From CAVOOW01 sp963697675 (GTDB lineage Bacteria > Actinomycetota > Actinomycetes > JACCUZ01): a stretch of DNA of 64,000 nt. The stretch is taken from assembly GCA_963697675.1 (NCBI GenBank), contig CAVOOW010000002.1:186001-250000 (forward strand), read 5' to 3'. Under the pieces are notes generated by a model. It was not told the DNA's origin and did not search any database. It saw nothing but the letters and a program-made list of their open reading frames with translations. The position numbers and the translations under genes are program-made. Of the stretch, positions 9,516-18,410 are shown piece by piece; the first letter of the stretch is position 1, and every line of letters starts with the position of its first letter.

Positions 9516-9866
9516 GTGGCCTTTGTCCCGTCGACCGACTTGGACCGGTCGCGGACCTTCTTCGAGTCGGTGCTCGGCCTGAACGTCGATGAGGTGACGC
9601 CCTACGCGTGTGTCGCCCGCAGCGGCACGACGACGCTGCGCATCACGCTGGCCGAGGAGTGGACGCCGCAGCAGTTCACGGTGCTCGGCTGGACCGTCGA
9701 GGACATCCGGGCTGAGCTGGCGGTGTTGCGCCAGCGGGGTGTCGACCCGCTGATCTTCGACGGCATGGGCCAGGACGACGACGCAGTGTGGACGGCGCCC
9801 GGCGGTGCGCTTGTCGCCTGGTTCACCGACCCGGACGGAAACGTCCTGTCCTTCACCCAGCTCTAG
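9516..9866 (+). CDS. VOC (glyoxalase-fold) protein
   Basis: A second, unrelated-position VOC protein, 116 residues: FVPSTDLDRSRTFFESVLGL at the start and FTDPDGNVLSFTQL at the end, with LGWTVEDIRAELAVLRQRGV between. From GTG 9516 the first strand is slightly short. An in-frame ATC at 9495, 3 nt after GGGAGAAG (9484-9491), would give the fuller start IQPSAELVAFVPS, so the true start may be there, either as a rare codon or through a sequence error. Same strand as glyS and only 8 bp before the ArsC-like gene. Confidence 0.75.
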   Translation: MAFVPSTDLDRSRTFFESVLGLNVDEVTPYACVARSGTTTLRITLAEEWTPQQFTVLGWTVEDIRAELAVLRQRGVDPLIFDGMGQDDDAVWTAPGGALVAWFTDPDGNVLSFTQL

Positions 9867-9874
9867 GAGCGCAC

Positions 9875-10228
9875 GTGGAGATCTGGGTGAATCCGGCCTG
9901 CTCGAAGTGCGCTGCGGCCACCGAGCTGCTCGATGCCGCCGGCGTCGACTACACGGTCCGGCGCTATCTCGACGACCCTCCGACCGCGGCCGAGCTCGAC
10001 GCGGTGCTCACCCGGCTGGGGCTGGAGCCGTGGGACGTGGCCCGGATGGGCGAACCGGTCGCGGCGGAGCTCGGTCTCCGTGACCTGCCGCGTGAGCGCA
10101 GCCGATGGCTCGAGCTGCTGGCGGCGCATCCCATCCTGATCCAGCGTCCGATCATCACGGCGGATGACGGCACGACGGTCATCGGCCGATCCGAGCAAGC
10201 CGTGCGCTCCGTCATCGACGACGGCTAG
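9875..10228 (+). CDS. ArsC/YfgD-family thioredoxin-fold protein
   Basis: 117 residues, GTG start at 9875 with AGGAG at 9865-9869. Family features are WVNPACSKCAAATELL, with a CxxC-like pair replacing the usual CxxS/R, the segment LDDPPTAAELDAVLTRLG, and the substrate-loop signature ILIQRPII. Members are glutaredoxin-linked arsenate reductases or uncharacterised YfgD-like proteins. No other arsenic genes are nearby, so an arsenate role is not supported by context. Probably co-transcribed with the preceding VOC gene. Confidence 0.8.
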   Translation: MEIWVNPACSKCAAATELLDAAGVDYTVRRYLDDPPTAAELDAVLTRLGLEPWDVARMGEPVAAELGLRDLPRERSRWLELLAAHPILIQRPIITADDGTTVIGRSEQAVRSVIDDG

Positions 10229-10293
10229 ATCACGGCGACGGCAGGTCACTGGTCGTACGGCAGCGATGCTCTCCTGTACGTGCGAGGCGGTCG

Positions 10294-10403
10294 GGCTCTG
10301 ACTCATGGACACAACTGGTGCTCAGGGGTCGGGAGCGGCTGAGTTGGCGCGCCAGCAGTCACGCCTCTCACATCCGTACCACTTGTGTCCGCGGGTCAGA
10401 GCC
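10294..10403. repeat. 110-bp element with long inverted ends, filling the 10229-10537 gap
   Basis: This is the only gene-free stretch over 300 bp. Arms 10294-10319 and 10378-10403 are inverted: GGCTCTGAC / GTCAGAGCC, then a 4-bp unpaired patch, then GGACACAA / TTGTGTCC, one mismatch, and TGGT / ACCA. The interior holds a second hairpin (CTCAG/CTGAG) and the perfect palindrome TGGCGCGCCA. No open frame is convincing. It could be a cruciform, a structured RNA, or a small non-autonomous mobile element. No clear target duplication is visible. Confidence 0.55.
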
Positions 10404-10537
10404 GGAGCCGCGCACTGCCGGGAAAGCGGCACGTCCCGGCCACGGGCAAGATCTGCCTGAGCGGGTGACATCCGTCACCGCTGGTTGCTGACGGCGGGCA
10501 CTGGGGCGCGCGCCTCCGGCGCCGCAGAGTTGTGGTC

Positions 10538-11455
10538 ATGATGACTGAGCCCCAGACGATCCCCGTTTACACGACGACCGGCACCGCAGTGACCGTCAGC
10601 GGCCTGCGCAAGTCGTTCGGCGGCGTCGTCGCCGTCGACGGCGTCGACCTGGTCGTGTCCCCCGGCGAGGTGGTGGCGCTGCTCGGGCCCAACGGCGCCG
10701 GCAAGACGACGACCATCGAGATGCTGCTCGGGCTGCGCAAGCCGGACGGCGGCACCGCCCGGGTCTTCGACCTCGACCCGCGCGACGCCGTGCGCTCCGG
10801 GCGCGTCGGCGCGATGATGCAGACCGGCGGACTGGTCGGCGACGTCACGGTCCGCGAGGTCGTGCACCTCATCGCATCGATGCACTCGGCGCCACTCACC
10901 GTCGCGCGCGCACTCGAGCTCGCGGGCATCACCGATCTCGCCAAGCGCAAGATCAAGACCCTCTCGGGTGGCCAGCGCCAGCGGGTGCTGTTCGCGCTGG
11001 CGGTCGTGCCCGACCCCGACCTGATCGTGCTCGACGAGCCGACCGTCGCCATGGACGTCGAGACCCGCCGCGCGTTCTGGGCGGCGATGCGGGTGCTGGC
11101 CGGCGACGGGCGCAGCGTGCTGTTCGCCACGCACTATCTCGAAGAGGCCGACGCCAATGCGGACCGCATCGTGCTGCTGGCCCGCGGCAAGGTTGTCGCC
11201 GACGGTCCGGCCACCCAGATCAAGGCGACGGTCGACGTCCGCCGCATCCGCTGCACCCTCGACGAGCCCGACACCGATCGACTCTCCCGGCTCCCTGGGG
11301 TGCGCACAGTCGACGTACACGGTGACTCCGTGACGCTCGGGTGCGCCGACGCGGACGCCGCGCTGCGCGCGCTGATCGCGACCGAACCGAACGCCCGTGA
11401 CTTCGAGGTCAGCGGTGCCGACCTCGAGGACGCCTTCCTGGCCCTGACGTCATGA
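10538..11455 (+). CDS. ABC exporter ATPase, drug-resistance (DrrA-like) type
   Basis: 305-residue nucleotide-binding subunit. Walker A GPNGAGKTT, signature LSGGQRQRV, Walker B LIVLDEPTVAMD, and the switch histidine in LFATHYLEEAD are all present. The extra C-terminal domain (VRRIRCTLDEPDTDRL onward) is typical of DrrA/NatA-type exporters. Start ATG 10538; ATG 10541 is equally possible. The gene overlaps the permease gene by 4 bp and is followed by a kinase and response regulator in the same direction, so the four form one probable operon in which the two-component system controls the exporter. Confidence 0.9.
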   Translation: MMTEPQTIPVYTTTGTAVTVSGLRKSFGGVVAVDGVDLVVSPGEVVALLGPNGAGKTTTIEMLLGLRKPDGGTARVFDLDPRDAVRSGRVGAMMQTGGLVGDVTVREVVHLIASMHSAPLTVARALELAGITDLAKRKIKTLSGGQRQRVLFALAVVPDPDLIVLDEPTVAMDVETRRAFWAAMRVLAGDGRSVLFATHYLEEADANADRIVLLARGKVVADGPATQIKATVDVRRIRCTLDEPDTDRLSRLPGVRTVDVHGDSVTLGCADADAALRALIATEPNARDFEVSGADLEDAFLALTS

Positions 11456-12228
11456 CCGCCCTCTCGCGAAAGACACCGTCGATGAAGCTCATGTCCATGA
11501 CCTACCTGTTCACCGAGATCAAGCGCTCCTACCGCAACCCGCGCTACATGCTGTTCACGCTCGGCATCCCCCTGGTGCTGTTCCTCGTCATCGGCAACGC
11601 GTTTGACGGGACCATCGGCGGAGTGAGCGGCCAGACGTGGTACATGATCAACATGGGCATGTTCGGCTCGATGGGCGCCGTGCTCGGCATCGGCGCCCGC
11701 CTCGCCATCGAGCGCGACGCCGGCTGGAACCGGCAGCTGCGGCTCACACCCCTCCCGGCGCTGGGCTATGTCGTCGGCAAGGTCGTCACCGGCATGCTCA
11801 TCGCTCTGCCGGCCCTGCTGCTCGTGGACCTCGCGGGCTTCCTGACCGGCAAGGTCGACCTGTCGGCGCTCCAGTGGGTCGAGGTCGTCGGCCTCGGCTG
11901 GATCTCGGTCCTGCCGCTGGCGGTGGTGGGCGTCGGCGTCGGCTACCTGGCGCGCGGCGACAGCGCGCAGGCGGTCAACGGCGGGCTGGTCATGCTGATG
12001 GCGCTGTTCGGCGGCCTCTGGTTCCCGATCGACGACAGCGCGCCGCAGTGGCTGCAGTCGGTGGCGCACGTGATGCCGACCTACTGGATCACGTCGATCA
12101 CCCGCGCGCCGATCTCGCACGAGTGGCCGGCGGCCGGAGGCTGGCTCGTACTGCTCATCTGGGCCCTGGTGGCCGCGCGCATCGCTGCCCGCCGCTACGA
12201 CGCCGACGACCTGCGAGCGGCGGCATGA
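11452..12228 (+). CDS. ABC-2 type permease
   Basis: 258 residues with about six hydrophobic spans, start ATG 11452 overlapping the ATPase stop. A cytoplasmic N-terminal helix (TEIKRSYRNPRYMLFTLGIP) leads into the first span, followed by the ABC-2 pattern with the loop IERDAGWNRQLRLTPLP and the late segment LFGGLWFPIDDSAPQWLQ. It forms the membrane channel for the DrrA-like ATPase. Substrates of this class are lipophilic drugs, peptides or lipids; none is indicated here. Confidence 0.88.
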   Translation: MTALSRKTPSMKLMSMTYLFTEIKRSYRNPRYMLFTLGIPLVLFLVIGNAFDGTIGGVSGQTWYMINMGMFGSMGAVLGIGARLAIERDAGWNRQLRLTPLPALGYVVGKVVTGMLIALPALLLVDLAGFLTGKVDLSALQWVEVVGLGWISVLPLAVVGVGVGYLARGDSAQAVNGGLVMLMALFGGLWFPIDDSAPQWLQSVAHVMPTYWITSITRAPISHEWPAAGGWLVLLIWALVAARIAARRYDADDLRAAA

Positions 12229-12250
12229 CCATCCCGGGTCCGCTCCGACG

Positions 12251-13447
12251 ATGAAGCCGGCACGGTGGACGTCCGGGTACGACGACGACGCACGCGATCG
12301 CCGCACTACCTTGGCGGGCGTGCCGGTGCCACTCTCATCCTCCGACGTCGGGCTGGCGCCGCCGGGCTCACACTCCCGTCGGTGGCGCTGGTCGTTCGTC
12401 GGGCTGATCTGGCTGGTGTTCCTGGCCCCTGCGATCAACGTGACGCTGCACAGCGATCGCAGCGTCGCCGCCATCACCGCGACGCTGGTGTGCTTCGCGC
12501 TGTTCGTCGCGGTCTACCTGCTCTCCGTGCCGCTGACAGCCTTCCGGTCGCTGACCGACCCCGTCCGCTACCTGACCCCCGTGCTCGCCCTGACGCTCGG
12601 ACTGCTGACGCTCCCGGTGGCCGGGGAGGACGGACTCGCCACGTTCGTCTACGTCGCCGTCGTTGCCGTGGGTCTGCTGCCGATGCGCATCGCCGTCGGT
12701 TTCGCGGCGTTCCTCGGCGCTCTGGCGACCGTCCTGACGTTCACGGTGTCGGGCTGGAGCCGCGACCCCGCGAGCCTGCTGTTCTCCATCGGCCTGGCCA
12801 CGGTGGCCTCGGCCGCCTTCGTCCGGCTGCTGCGGCGCAACGCCGAGCTCGCCCTGGCCCGGGAGGACCTCGCCCGCTTCGCGGTGGAGCAGGAGCGAGC
12901 CCGGTTCGCCCGGGACCTGCACGACCTGCTCGGCCACTCGCTGACCGTCATCACCGTGAAGGCTGAGCTCGCGGGCAAGCTGATGACCCGCGACCCCGGC
13001 AAGGCAGCGACCGAGGTGGCCGACATCGAGCGGCTGGCCCGGGAGGCGCTGGCCGACGTCCGGGCGACCGTCGCGGGCTACCGGGAGGTGACCCTGGCGG
13101 TCGAGCTGTCCTCTGCCCGCAGCGCGCTCGACGCAGCCGGCATCGAGGCCGAGCTGCCCGGCGCCCTCGACGAGGTGCCGGGCGACCGGCGCGAGCTGTT
13201 CGGCTGGGTGGTGCGGGAAGGTGTCACCAACGTGGTGCGGCACTCTCAGGCCCAGCGGGTGCGGGTCGCGGTTTCGCCGACAACGGTCGAGGTGCTCGAC
13301 GACGGCCCGGGCTGCCCGGGGACGGTGGTGGTCGGCGGACACGGCCTCGACGGGCTGCGGGAGCGGCTCACCGCTGTCGGTGGTCACCTCGAGGCGGGTC
13401 CGGTCGACGCGGGCGGGTTCCGCCTGTTCGCCGAGGTGCCGGCGTGA
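12251..13447 (+). CDS. DesK/NarX-type sensor histidine kinase
   Basis: 398 residues from ATG 12251 (an alternative GTG at 12320 would trim a basic N-terminus). There are about five hydrophobic spans, then the dimerisation domain with the phosphorylated histidine in ARDLHDLLGHSLTVI, and a short ATPase domain with the N-box REGVTNVVRHSQA and G-boxes VLDDGPGC and GGHGLDGLRERL. Intramembrane-sensing kinases of this layout commonly report envelope or drug stress and regulate a neighbouring ABC exporter. The stop overlaps the response-regulator start by 4 bp. Confidence 0.9.
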   Translation: MKPARWTSGYDDDARDRRTTLAGVPVPLSSSDVGLAPPGSHSRRWRWSFVGLIWLVFLAPAINVTLHSDRSVAAITATLVCFALFVAVYLLSVPLTAFRSLTDPVRYLTPVLALTLGLLTLPVAGEDGLATFVYVAVVAVGLLPMRIAVGFAAFLGALATVLTFTVSGWSRDPASLLFSIGLATVASAAFVRLLRRNAELALAREDLARFAVEQERARFARDLHDLLGHSLTVITVKAELAGKLMTRDPGKAATEVADIERLAREALADVRATVAGYREVTLAVELSSARSALDAAGIEAELPGALDEVPGDRRELFGWVVREGVTNVVRHSQAQRVRVAVSPTTVEVLDDGPGCPGTVVVGGHGLDGLRERLTAVGGHLEAGPVDAGGFRLFAEVPA

Positions 13448-14076
13448 GCGACCCGGTGGCGAGTGAGCCAGTGATCAGGCTGCTGATCGCCGACGACCAG
13501 TCCCTCGTGAGGGGGGCACTGGCCGCGCTCCTGTCGATGGAGGACGACTTCGAGGTGGTGTCCGAGGTGGGCCGCGGCGACGAGGTCGTGGCCGCAGCAC
13601 TGGAAGCAAGGCCCGACGTCGCGCTGCTCGACATCGAGATGCCGGGCATCGACGGCATCGCCGCCTCGGCCGCGCTCCGGTCGGCGCTGCCCTCCTGCCG
13701 GGTGATCGTCGTCACGACCTTCGGCCGGCCGGGCTACCTGCGGCGGGCGATGGAGGCCGGCGCCTCGGGCTTCGTCGTCAAGGACATCCCGGCCGAGCAG
13801 CTCGCCGACGCGATCCGGCGCGTGCAGGCCGGGCTGCGGGTCGTCGACCCGGCGCTCGCGGCGGAGACGCTGGCGACCGGGGAGTCGCCGTTGACCGCGC
13901 GGGAGCGTGACGTGCTCGTGGCCGCCCGCAGCGGCGGCACCGTGGCCGACATCGCGAAGGCGCTGTTCCTCAGCGACGGCACCGTGCGCAACTACCTGTC
14001 CTCGGCGATCGGGAAGACCGGCGCCCGGACCCGCGCCGAGGCGGGCCGGGTCGCCGAGCAGAACGGCTGGCTCTGA
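13444..14076 (+). CDS. NarL/LuxR-type response regulator
   Basis: 210 residues, GTG start at 13444 overlapping the kinase stop. The receiver domain has acidic residues in IADDQS, the phospho-accepting aspartate in VALLDIEMPG, and threonine/lysine switch residues (VVTTFG, VVKD). The C-terminal LuxR helix-turn-helix reads LTARERDVLVAARSGGTVAD then IAKALFLSDGTVRNYLSSAI. Together with the kinase it should regulate the ABC exporter just upstream. No operator is obvious to me in front of 10538. Confidence 0.92.
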   Translation: MSDPVASEPVIRLLIADDQSLVRGALAALLSMEDDFEVVSEVGRGDEVVAAALEARPDVALLDIEMPGIDGIAASAALRSALPSCRVIVVTTFGRPGYLRRAMEAGASGFVVKDIPAEQLADAIRRVQAGLRVVDPALAAETLATGESPLTARERDVLVAARSGGTVADIAKALFLSDGTVRNYLSSAIGKTGARTRAEAGRVAEQNGWL

Positions 14077-14217
14077 GACGGCGCTTGTTAGGTAAGGCTG
14101 CGCGACACGGCCTGGCCCGACGAGCGTCTGGTCGGGCTACGGCATCGGCTACGTTCGCGCCCGTGGTGCTGCCGGTGGTCGCACCCGGCGTGCGGCCCCG
14201 CATGGGAGAATCGAGGG

Positions 14218-15357
14218 ATGACCGTCCTCGCCCCGACCGCCGCTGCGCTGCGCGTCGGACCCTACGAGGTCTGGCCGCCGGTCGTGCTGGCGCCGATGGC
14301 GGGCATCACGAACGCGCCGTTCCGCCGGCTGTGCCGCGCCTACGGAGGCGGCCTCTACGTCAGCGAGATGATCACCACCCGCGCACTGGTCGAGCGCAAC
14401 GCCGAGACGATGAAGCTCATCGAGTTCGGGCCGGACGAGTCGCCGCGCAGCCTGCAGCTCTACGGCGTCGACCCCGTGATCGTGCGTGAGGCCGTGACGA
14501 TGCTGGTGGCCGAGGACCGTGCCGACCACATCGACCTGAACTTCGGCTGCCCGGTGCCCAAGGTGACCCGCCGCGGCGGGGGAGCCGCGCTGCCGTGGAA
14601 GCGCGACCTGCTGCGCGAGATCCTGACGTCGGCCGTACGCGCGGCCGGCCCGCTGCCCGTCACGATGAAGATGCGCATGGGCATCGACGACGACCACCAG
14701 ACCTACCTCGACGCGGGGCGCATCGCGGAGCAGAGCGGCATCGCGGCGGTGGCCCTGCACGCGCGCACCGCCGCGCAGGCCTACTCGGGTCAGGCCGACT
14801 GGTCAGCCGTCGCGCGACTCAAGGAGCACGTCACCACCGTGCCGGTGCTCGGCAACGGCGACATCTGGGAGGCCGACGACGCCCTGCGGATGATGCGCGA
14901 GACCGGATGTGACGGCGTCGTCGTCGGGCGCGGCTGCCTCGGCCGGCCGTGGCTGTTCCGGTCGCTGGACCGGGCCTTCGCCGGCGTCCCGGACGACCCG
15001 CAGCCCGCGCTGCACGAGGTCGCGGCCGCGATGCGTCGCCACGCCGGGCTGATGGTCGGGTGGCTCGGCGAGGACAAGGGCGCCCGGGAGTTCCGCAAGC
15101 ACGTGTCGTGGTATCTCAAGGGATTCGCCGTCGGCGGAGAAGTGCGCCAGCAGCTCGCCCTCGTGTCGAGCCTTGCCGAGCTCGACCGGCTGCTCGACGG
15201 CCTCGACCTGACGCAGGACTTCCCGCACCAGCTGCTCGGCACGCCGCGCGGCCGGCTCGGGCCGCCGCGGCGGGTGGCACTGCCCGAGGGCTGGCTGGAC
15301 GACCAGCGCACCGGGCTGCCCGACTCGGCGGCCGAGCTGGCGATCTCCGGCGGCTGA
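14218..15357 (+). CDS. dusB: tRNA-dihydrouridine synthase
   Basis: Reduces specific uridines in the tRNA D-loop with FMN and NADPH. 379 residues, ATG 14218. The TIM barrel begins VVLAPMAGITNAPFRRLC. The NFGCPVPKVTRRGGGAAL segment contains the catalytic cysteine, and HARTAAQAYSGQADW and NGDIWEADDA are FMN-binding regions. The helical C-terminal domain (KHVSWYLKGFAVGGEVR) is the tRNA recognition part. A position between glyS and ppdK/dnaG is common in actinomycetes. The upstream gap 14077-14217 shows no strong signal. Confidence 0.93.
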   Translation: MTVLAPTAAALRVGPYEVWPPVVLAPMAGITNAPFRRLCRAYGGGLYVSEMITTRALVERNAETMKLIEFGPDESPRSLQLYGVDPVIVREAVTMLVAEDRADHIDLNFGCPVPKVTRRGGGAALPWKRDLLREILTSAVRAAGPLPVTMKMRMGIDDDHQTYLDAGRIAEQSGIAAVALHARTAAQAYSGQADWSAVARLKEHVTTVPVLGNGDIWEADDALRMMRETGCDGVVVGRGCLGRPWLFRSLDRAFAGVPDDPQPALHEVAAAMRRHAGLMVGWLGEDKGAREFRKHVSWYLKGFAVGGEVRQQLALVSSLAELDRLLDGLDLTQDFPHQLLGTPRGRLGPPRRVALPEGWLDDQRTGLPDSAAELAISGG

Positions 15358-15525
15358 GCCCGGCGCGTCGACGGCGGGCGACCGCCATGTCGACGGCGGG
15401 CGGACCAGGGTGTGGCCAGGGAGTCTCCCGGGCGCGATGGACCGCCGGCGGCTCCGACAGTGAGGGGGTCGACATCAGCGCCGCACAGGAAGCGGCCGCG
15501 TCACCCCGCGAAAGGCGGTCATCCC

Positions 15526-16119
15526 GTGCGTTCCAAGATCACCCCCGGCAGCACCTTCCCCGACTACTCCCTGCCCGACCACACCGGCACCGTCCGCCGG
15601 CTCAGCGAGCTCCAGGGGGACGATCCGATGATCCTCACGCTCGCGCGCGGCCACTACTGCCCGAAGGAGCACCAGCAGCACCTCGACCTGGCGGCGTTCC
15701 AGCCGAAGATCGCCGTGGCCTACACCCAGATCGTGACGATCTCGACCGACGAGCACCACACCCTGCAGGAGTTCCGCCTGTCGGTCGGCGCCCAGTGGAC
15801 GTTCCTCTCCGACCCCGAGCGGACGATCCAGAGGGACCTCGACATCAAGGAGTACACCGACCCCGACCACGACCCGATGATCCCGCACACGCTCGTGCTC
15901 AAGCCGGGACTGGTCATTCACAGCGTCTACAACGGCTACTGGTTCTGGGGCCGCCCGTCGGTCGACGACCTCTGGCGTGACCTGCGCGCGGCGTTCAGCG
16001 AGATCCGCCCGGACTGGGACCTGAGCAAGCCCGGGCTCCGCGAGGCATGGGACGCCGGCGACCTCTCGTCGTTCCACGGATGGGACAAGCGGGCCAACGA
16101 GCTCGCTTCCGCGACGTGA
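15526..16119 (+). CDS. redoxin-domain (peroxiredoxin-like) protein
   Basis: 197 residues from GTG 15526 (AAAGGCGG at 15511-15518). AhpC/TSA-type thioredoxin fold: TFPDYSLPDHTGTVRRLSEL, then LTLARGHYCPKEHQQHLDLA at the position of the peroxidatic cysteine loop, TISTDEHHTLQEFR, and PHTLVLKPGLVIHSVYNGYW. The cysteine in HYCPKE stands in for the usual TPxC motif, as in the actinobacterial redoxin subgroup. Peroxide or thiol redox activity is inferred. The 168-bp gap before it has a 14-bp direct repeat (15367 and 15389) but no other feature. Confidence 0.8.
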   Translation: MRSKITPGSTFPDYSLPDHTGTVRRLSELQGDDPMILTLARGHYCPKEHQQHLDLAAFQPKIAVAYTQIVTISTDEHHTLQEFRLSVGAQWTFLSDPERTIQRDLDIKEYTDPDHDPMIPHTLVLKPGLVIHSVYNGYWFWGRPSVDDLWRDLRAAFSEIRPDWDLSKPGLREAWDAGDLSSFHGWDKRANELASAT

Positions 16120-16126
16120 GGGACGG

Positions 16127-18236
16127 TCAGCCGGTGTGCGGGGTGACCGCGTCGACGGTGAACGCGTGCAGCTGCGCCTCGTGCCGCCACGCGTCATAGC
16201 GGCCCGCCGGACCGGAGTGCGCCGCGCCACCCAGGGCGGTCTGCAGCAGCAGCTCCGCGTCACCCTGGTTGCCGTCGGCCCGCATCTTCGCCACCCATTT
16301 GGCCGGCTCGTGCACGCTGACCCGTGGGTCGTGCCGGCTGGCTGTCACGAGCATCGCCGGCCGCTGCGGACCCGGCAGGTTCTCGTACGGCGAATAGCCC
16401 TTCATGTACGCGTAGTGGTCGGGCTCGCGCGGGTCGCCCCACTCGTCCCACTCGCCGACGGTGAGCGGCAGCGTGTCGTCGAGCATCGAGTTGATCACGT
16501 CGACGAACGGCACCTCGGCGACGATGGCGCGGAACAGCTCGGGGGCGAGGAACGACGTCGCGCCCATCAGCAGCCCTCCGGCGCTCAGGCCGCGTGCGAC
16601 CAGCAGCTCGGGTGAGGTCACCCCGGAGTCGAGCAGGTGCTGCGCGCACGCGACGAAGTCGGTGAACGTGTTGCGCTTGGTCAGCAGCCGGCCCTGCAGC
16701 CACCAGGAACGGCCGCGCTCGCCGCCGCCCCGGACGTGTGCGACGGCGAGCACGAAGCCGCGGTCGAGCAGGGGGCGCATCTGGTACCAGAACTCGGGGT
16801 CCTGGCACGACTCGTAGGAACCGTAGCCATAGAGCAGGCACGGTCGCGGTCCCGTGCCGGCCAGCCCGAACGACCCGGCGGGCATCGTGCTCGACGGGCT
16901 GACGCGCCGGGTGATCAGCGAGAGCGGGATGAGCGCGCCGTCCGAGGTGGCCACCTCGACCTCTCCGCAGGCGTAGTCGTCGAGCCCGTGCAGGACCTGC
17001 TGGGTGTGGACGAGCGACTCGTGGCCGTCGGCCAGCGAGTGGTCGAGGTCGGTGCGTGGCCGGACCCAGCCCTCCCTCACGACCCGCACGGCCGCGACGT
17101 CGTACTCCTCGTTGCGCCCCAGCTCGATGTTCTCGCCCGGGCCGTCGGGCCGCACCACGCGCAACGCCTGCCCGCTCGAGTCGAGCACCCGCAGCTGGCG
17201 CTTCGCGTTGGCCCGCTCGGTGACGACGAGGTAGCCGGCGAACGCATCGACGTCGACGACCCGCACGTCGCCATGGTGCGGCAGCACCTCGAGCCAGTGC
17301 GCCCGCTGGTCGCCGCCGTCGACGCGCGCGACCGGCAGCTCGACCAGGCGGAACTCGGGCCCGGTGTCGTTGACCACCATCAGCAGGCGGCCACCGTCGG
17401 GCCCGCGCTGGTGGTCCAGGTGGTATTCGCGGCCTTTCTCCCTCGGCTGTACGACGACGGGGGCGCGCCCAGGATCGGCCGTGGGCACCAGGCGCATCTC
17501 GGTCGTGTCGCGGCTGTAGGCGCCGAGGACCACGTACTCGGTGCTGCGGGTGACGTCGATCTCGAGCTCGAAGTGCCGGTCGAGCTCGTGCCAGACGACC
17601 TCGTCACCGTGCTGGGTCGTGCCCACCACGTGGCGGTGGACCTGGTCGGGGCGCCACGCCTCGTCGACGGTCGTGTAGAAGAAGCTGTTGCTGTCGGCCG
17701 CCCAGGCGATCCCGTAGCAGGTGCCGAGGAGCTCGTCGGGGAGGTCCTCGCCGGTGGCCAGGTCGCGCACCCGCAGCGTGAAGATCTCCCCGCCGTCGTG
17801 GTCGACGGAGTAGGCCAGCAGCCGGCCGTTCGGGCTCACCTGGCAGACCCCGAGGTCGAGGTAGTCGTGCCCCTTGGCGAGCTCGTTCTCGTCCAGCAGC
17901 AGCTCCTCCGCCCCGTCCGGGTCAGCGGCGGCCGTGCGGACGTGCACGCGATATTGCTCGCCCGCGCGGCGCCGGACCCGGTAGTCGAACGCCCCGTCCC
18001 GCCACGGAGCCGAGACGTCGTCGTCCGGCAGCACACCGGCGAGCTCGTCGAAGATCACCTGCCGCAGGTCGGCCAGTGTGAGCGGTGCGCTGGGCCGTCC
18101 AGTCGTTCTCCGCAGCCAGGTAGTCCGTCAGCTCGGGGGAGTCGACCCGGCGCATCCACGCATAGCTGTCGCTGACCTCCTCGCCGTGCAGGGTGCGGGT
18201 CGAGCGGTGGCGGGGCGCGCGAGGAGGTCGGTCCAC
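16127..18236 (-). CDS. oligopeptidase B / prolyl oligopeptidase (S9A), frame interrupted
   Basis: Serine peptidase cutting short peptides, with an N-terminal beta-propeller and a C-terminal alpha/beta hydrolase domain. From GTG 18236 it begins with the family opening LHGEEVSDSYAWMRRVDSPE and AAENDWTAQRT. At about 18075-18085 the frame slips by one and continues LADLRQVIFDELAG to the end at 16127. The catalytic serine lies in RGLSAGGLLMG, the aspartate in TASRHDPRVSVHEPAKWV, and the histidine in GAAHSGPAGRYD. The total is about 700 residues, normal for PtrB. No signal peptide, so it is cytoplasmic. The slip looks like an indel rather than decay, because the rest is intact. Confidence 0.87.
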
Positions 18237-18287
18237 GGGACAACGCTAGACGATCTGTGCCAATCGTTCCGGATCGTTATCGATCCT

Positions 18288-18307
18288 TACTGATCCGTGA
18301 TTCAGCA
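18288..18307. promoter_or_regulatory. operator-like dyad upstream of the peptide ABC importer
   Basis: TACTGATCCGTGATTCAGCA matches the perfect palindrome at 24261-24280 in 15 of 20 positions, with conserved TACTGA and TCAG halves. It lies about 105 bp before the substrate-binding-protein gene. Likely a second site for the same regulator; inferred. Confidence 0.45.
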
Positions 18308-18410
18308 AGTGCGTGACAAATGGTTTCGTACGCACCATGATCCCCGTACGACGAAAAACGGAGACCGAACCCGTTTCGGGTGGGGAATCCGAAGGTCACC
18401 GGAGGTTTGA

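Noticed and set aside
15367..15402. Direct repeat GTCGACGGCGGGCG, two copies 22 bp apart
   Set aside because: Only two units in a GC-rich gap before the redoxin gene. Too little to support a functional claim.
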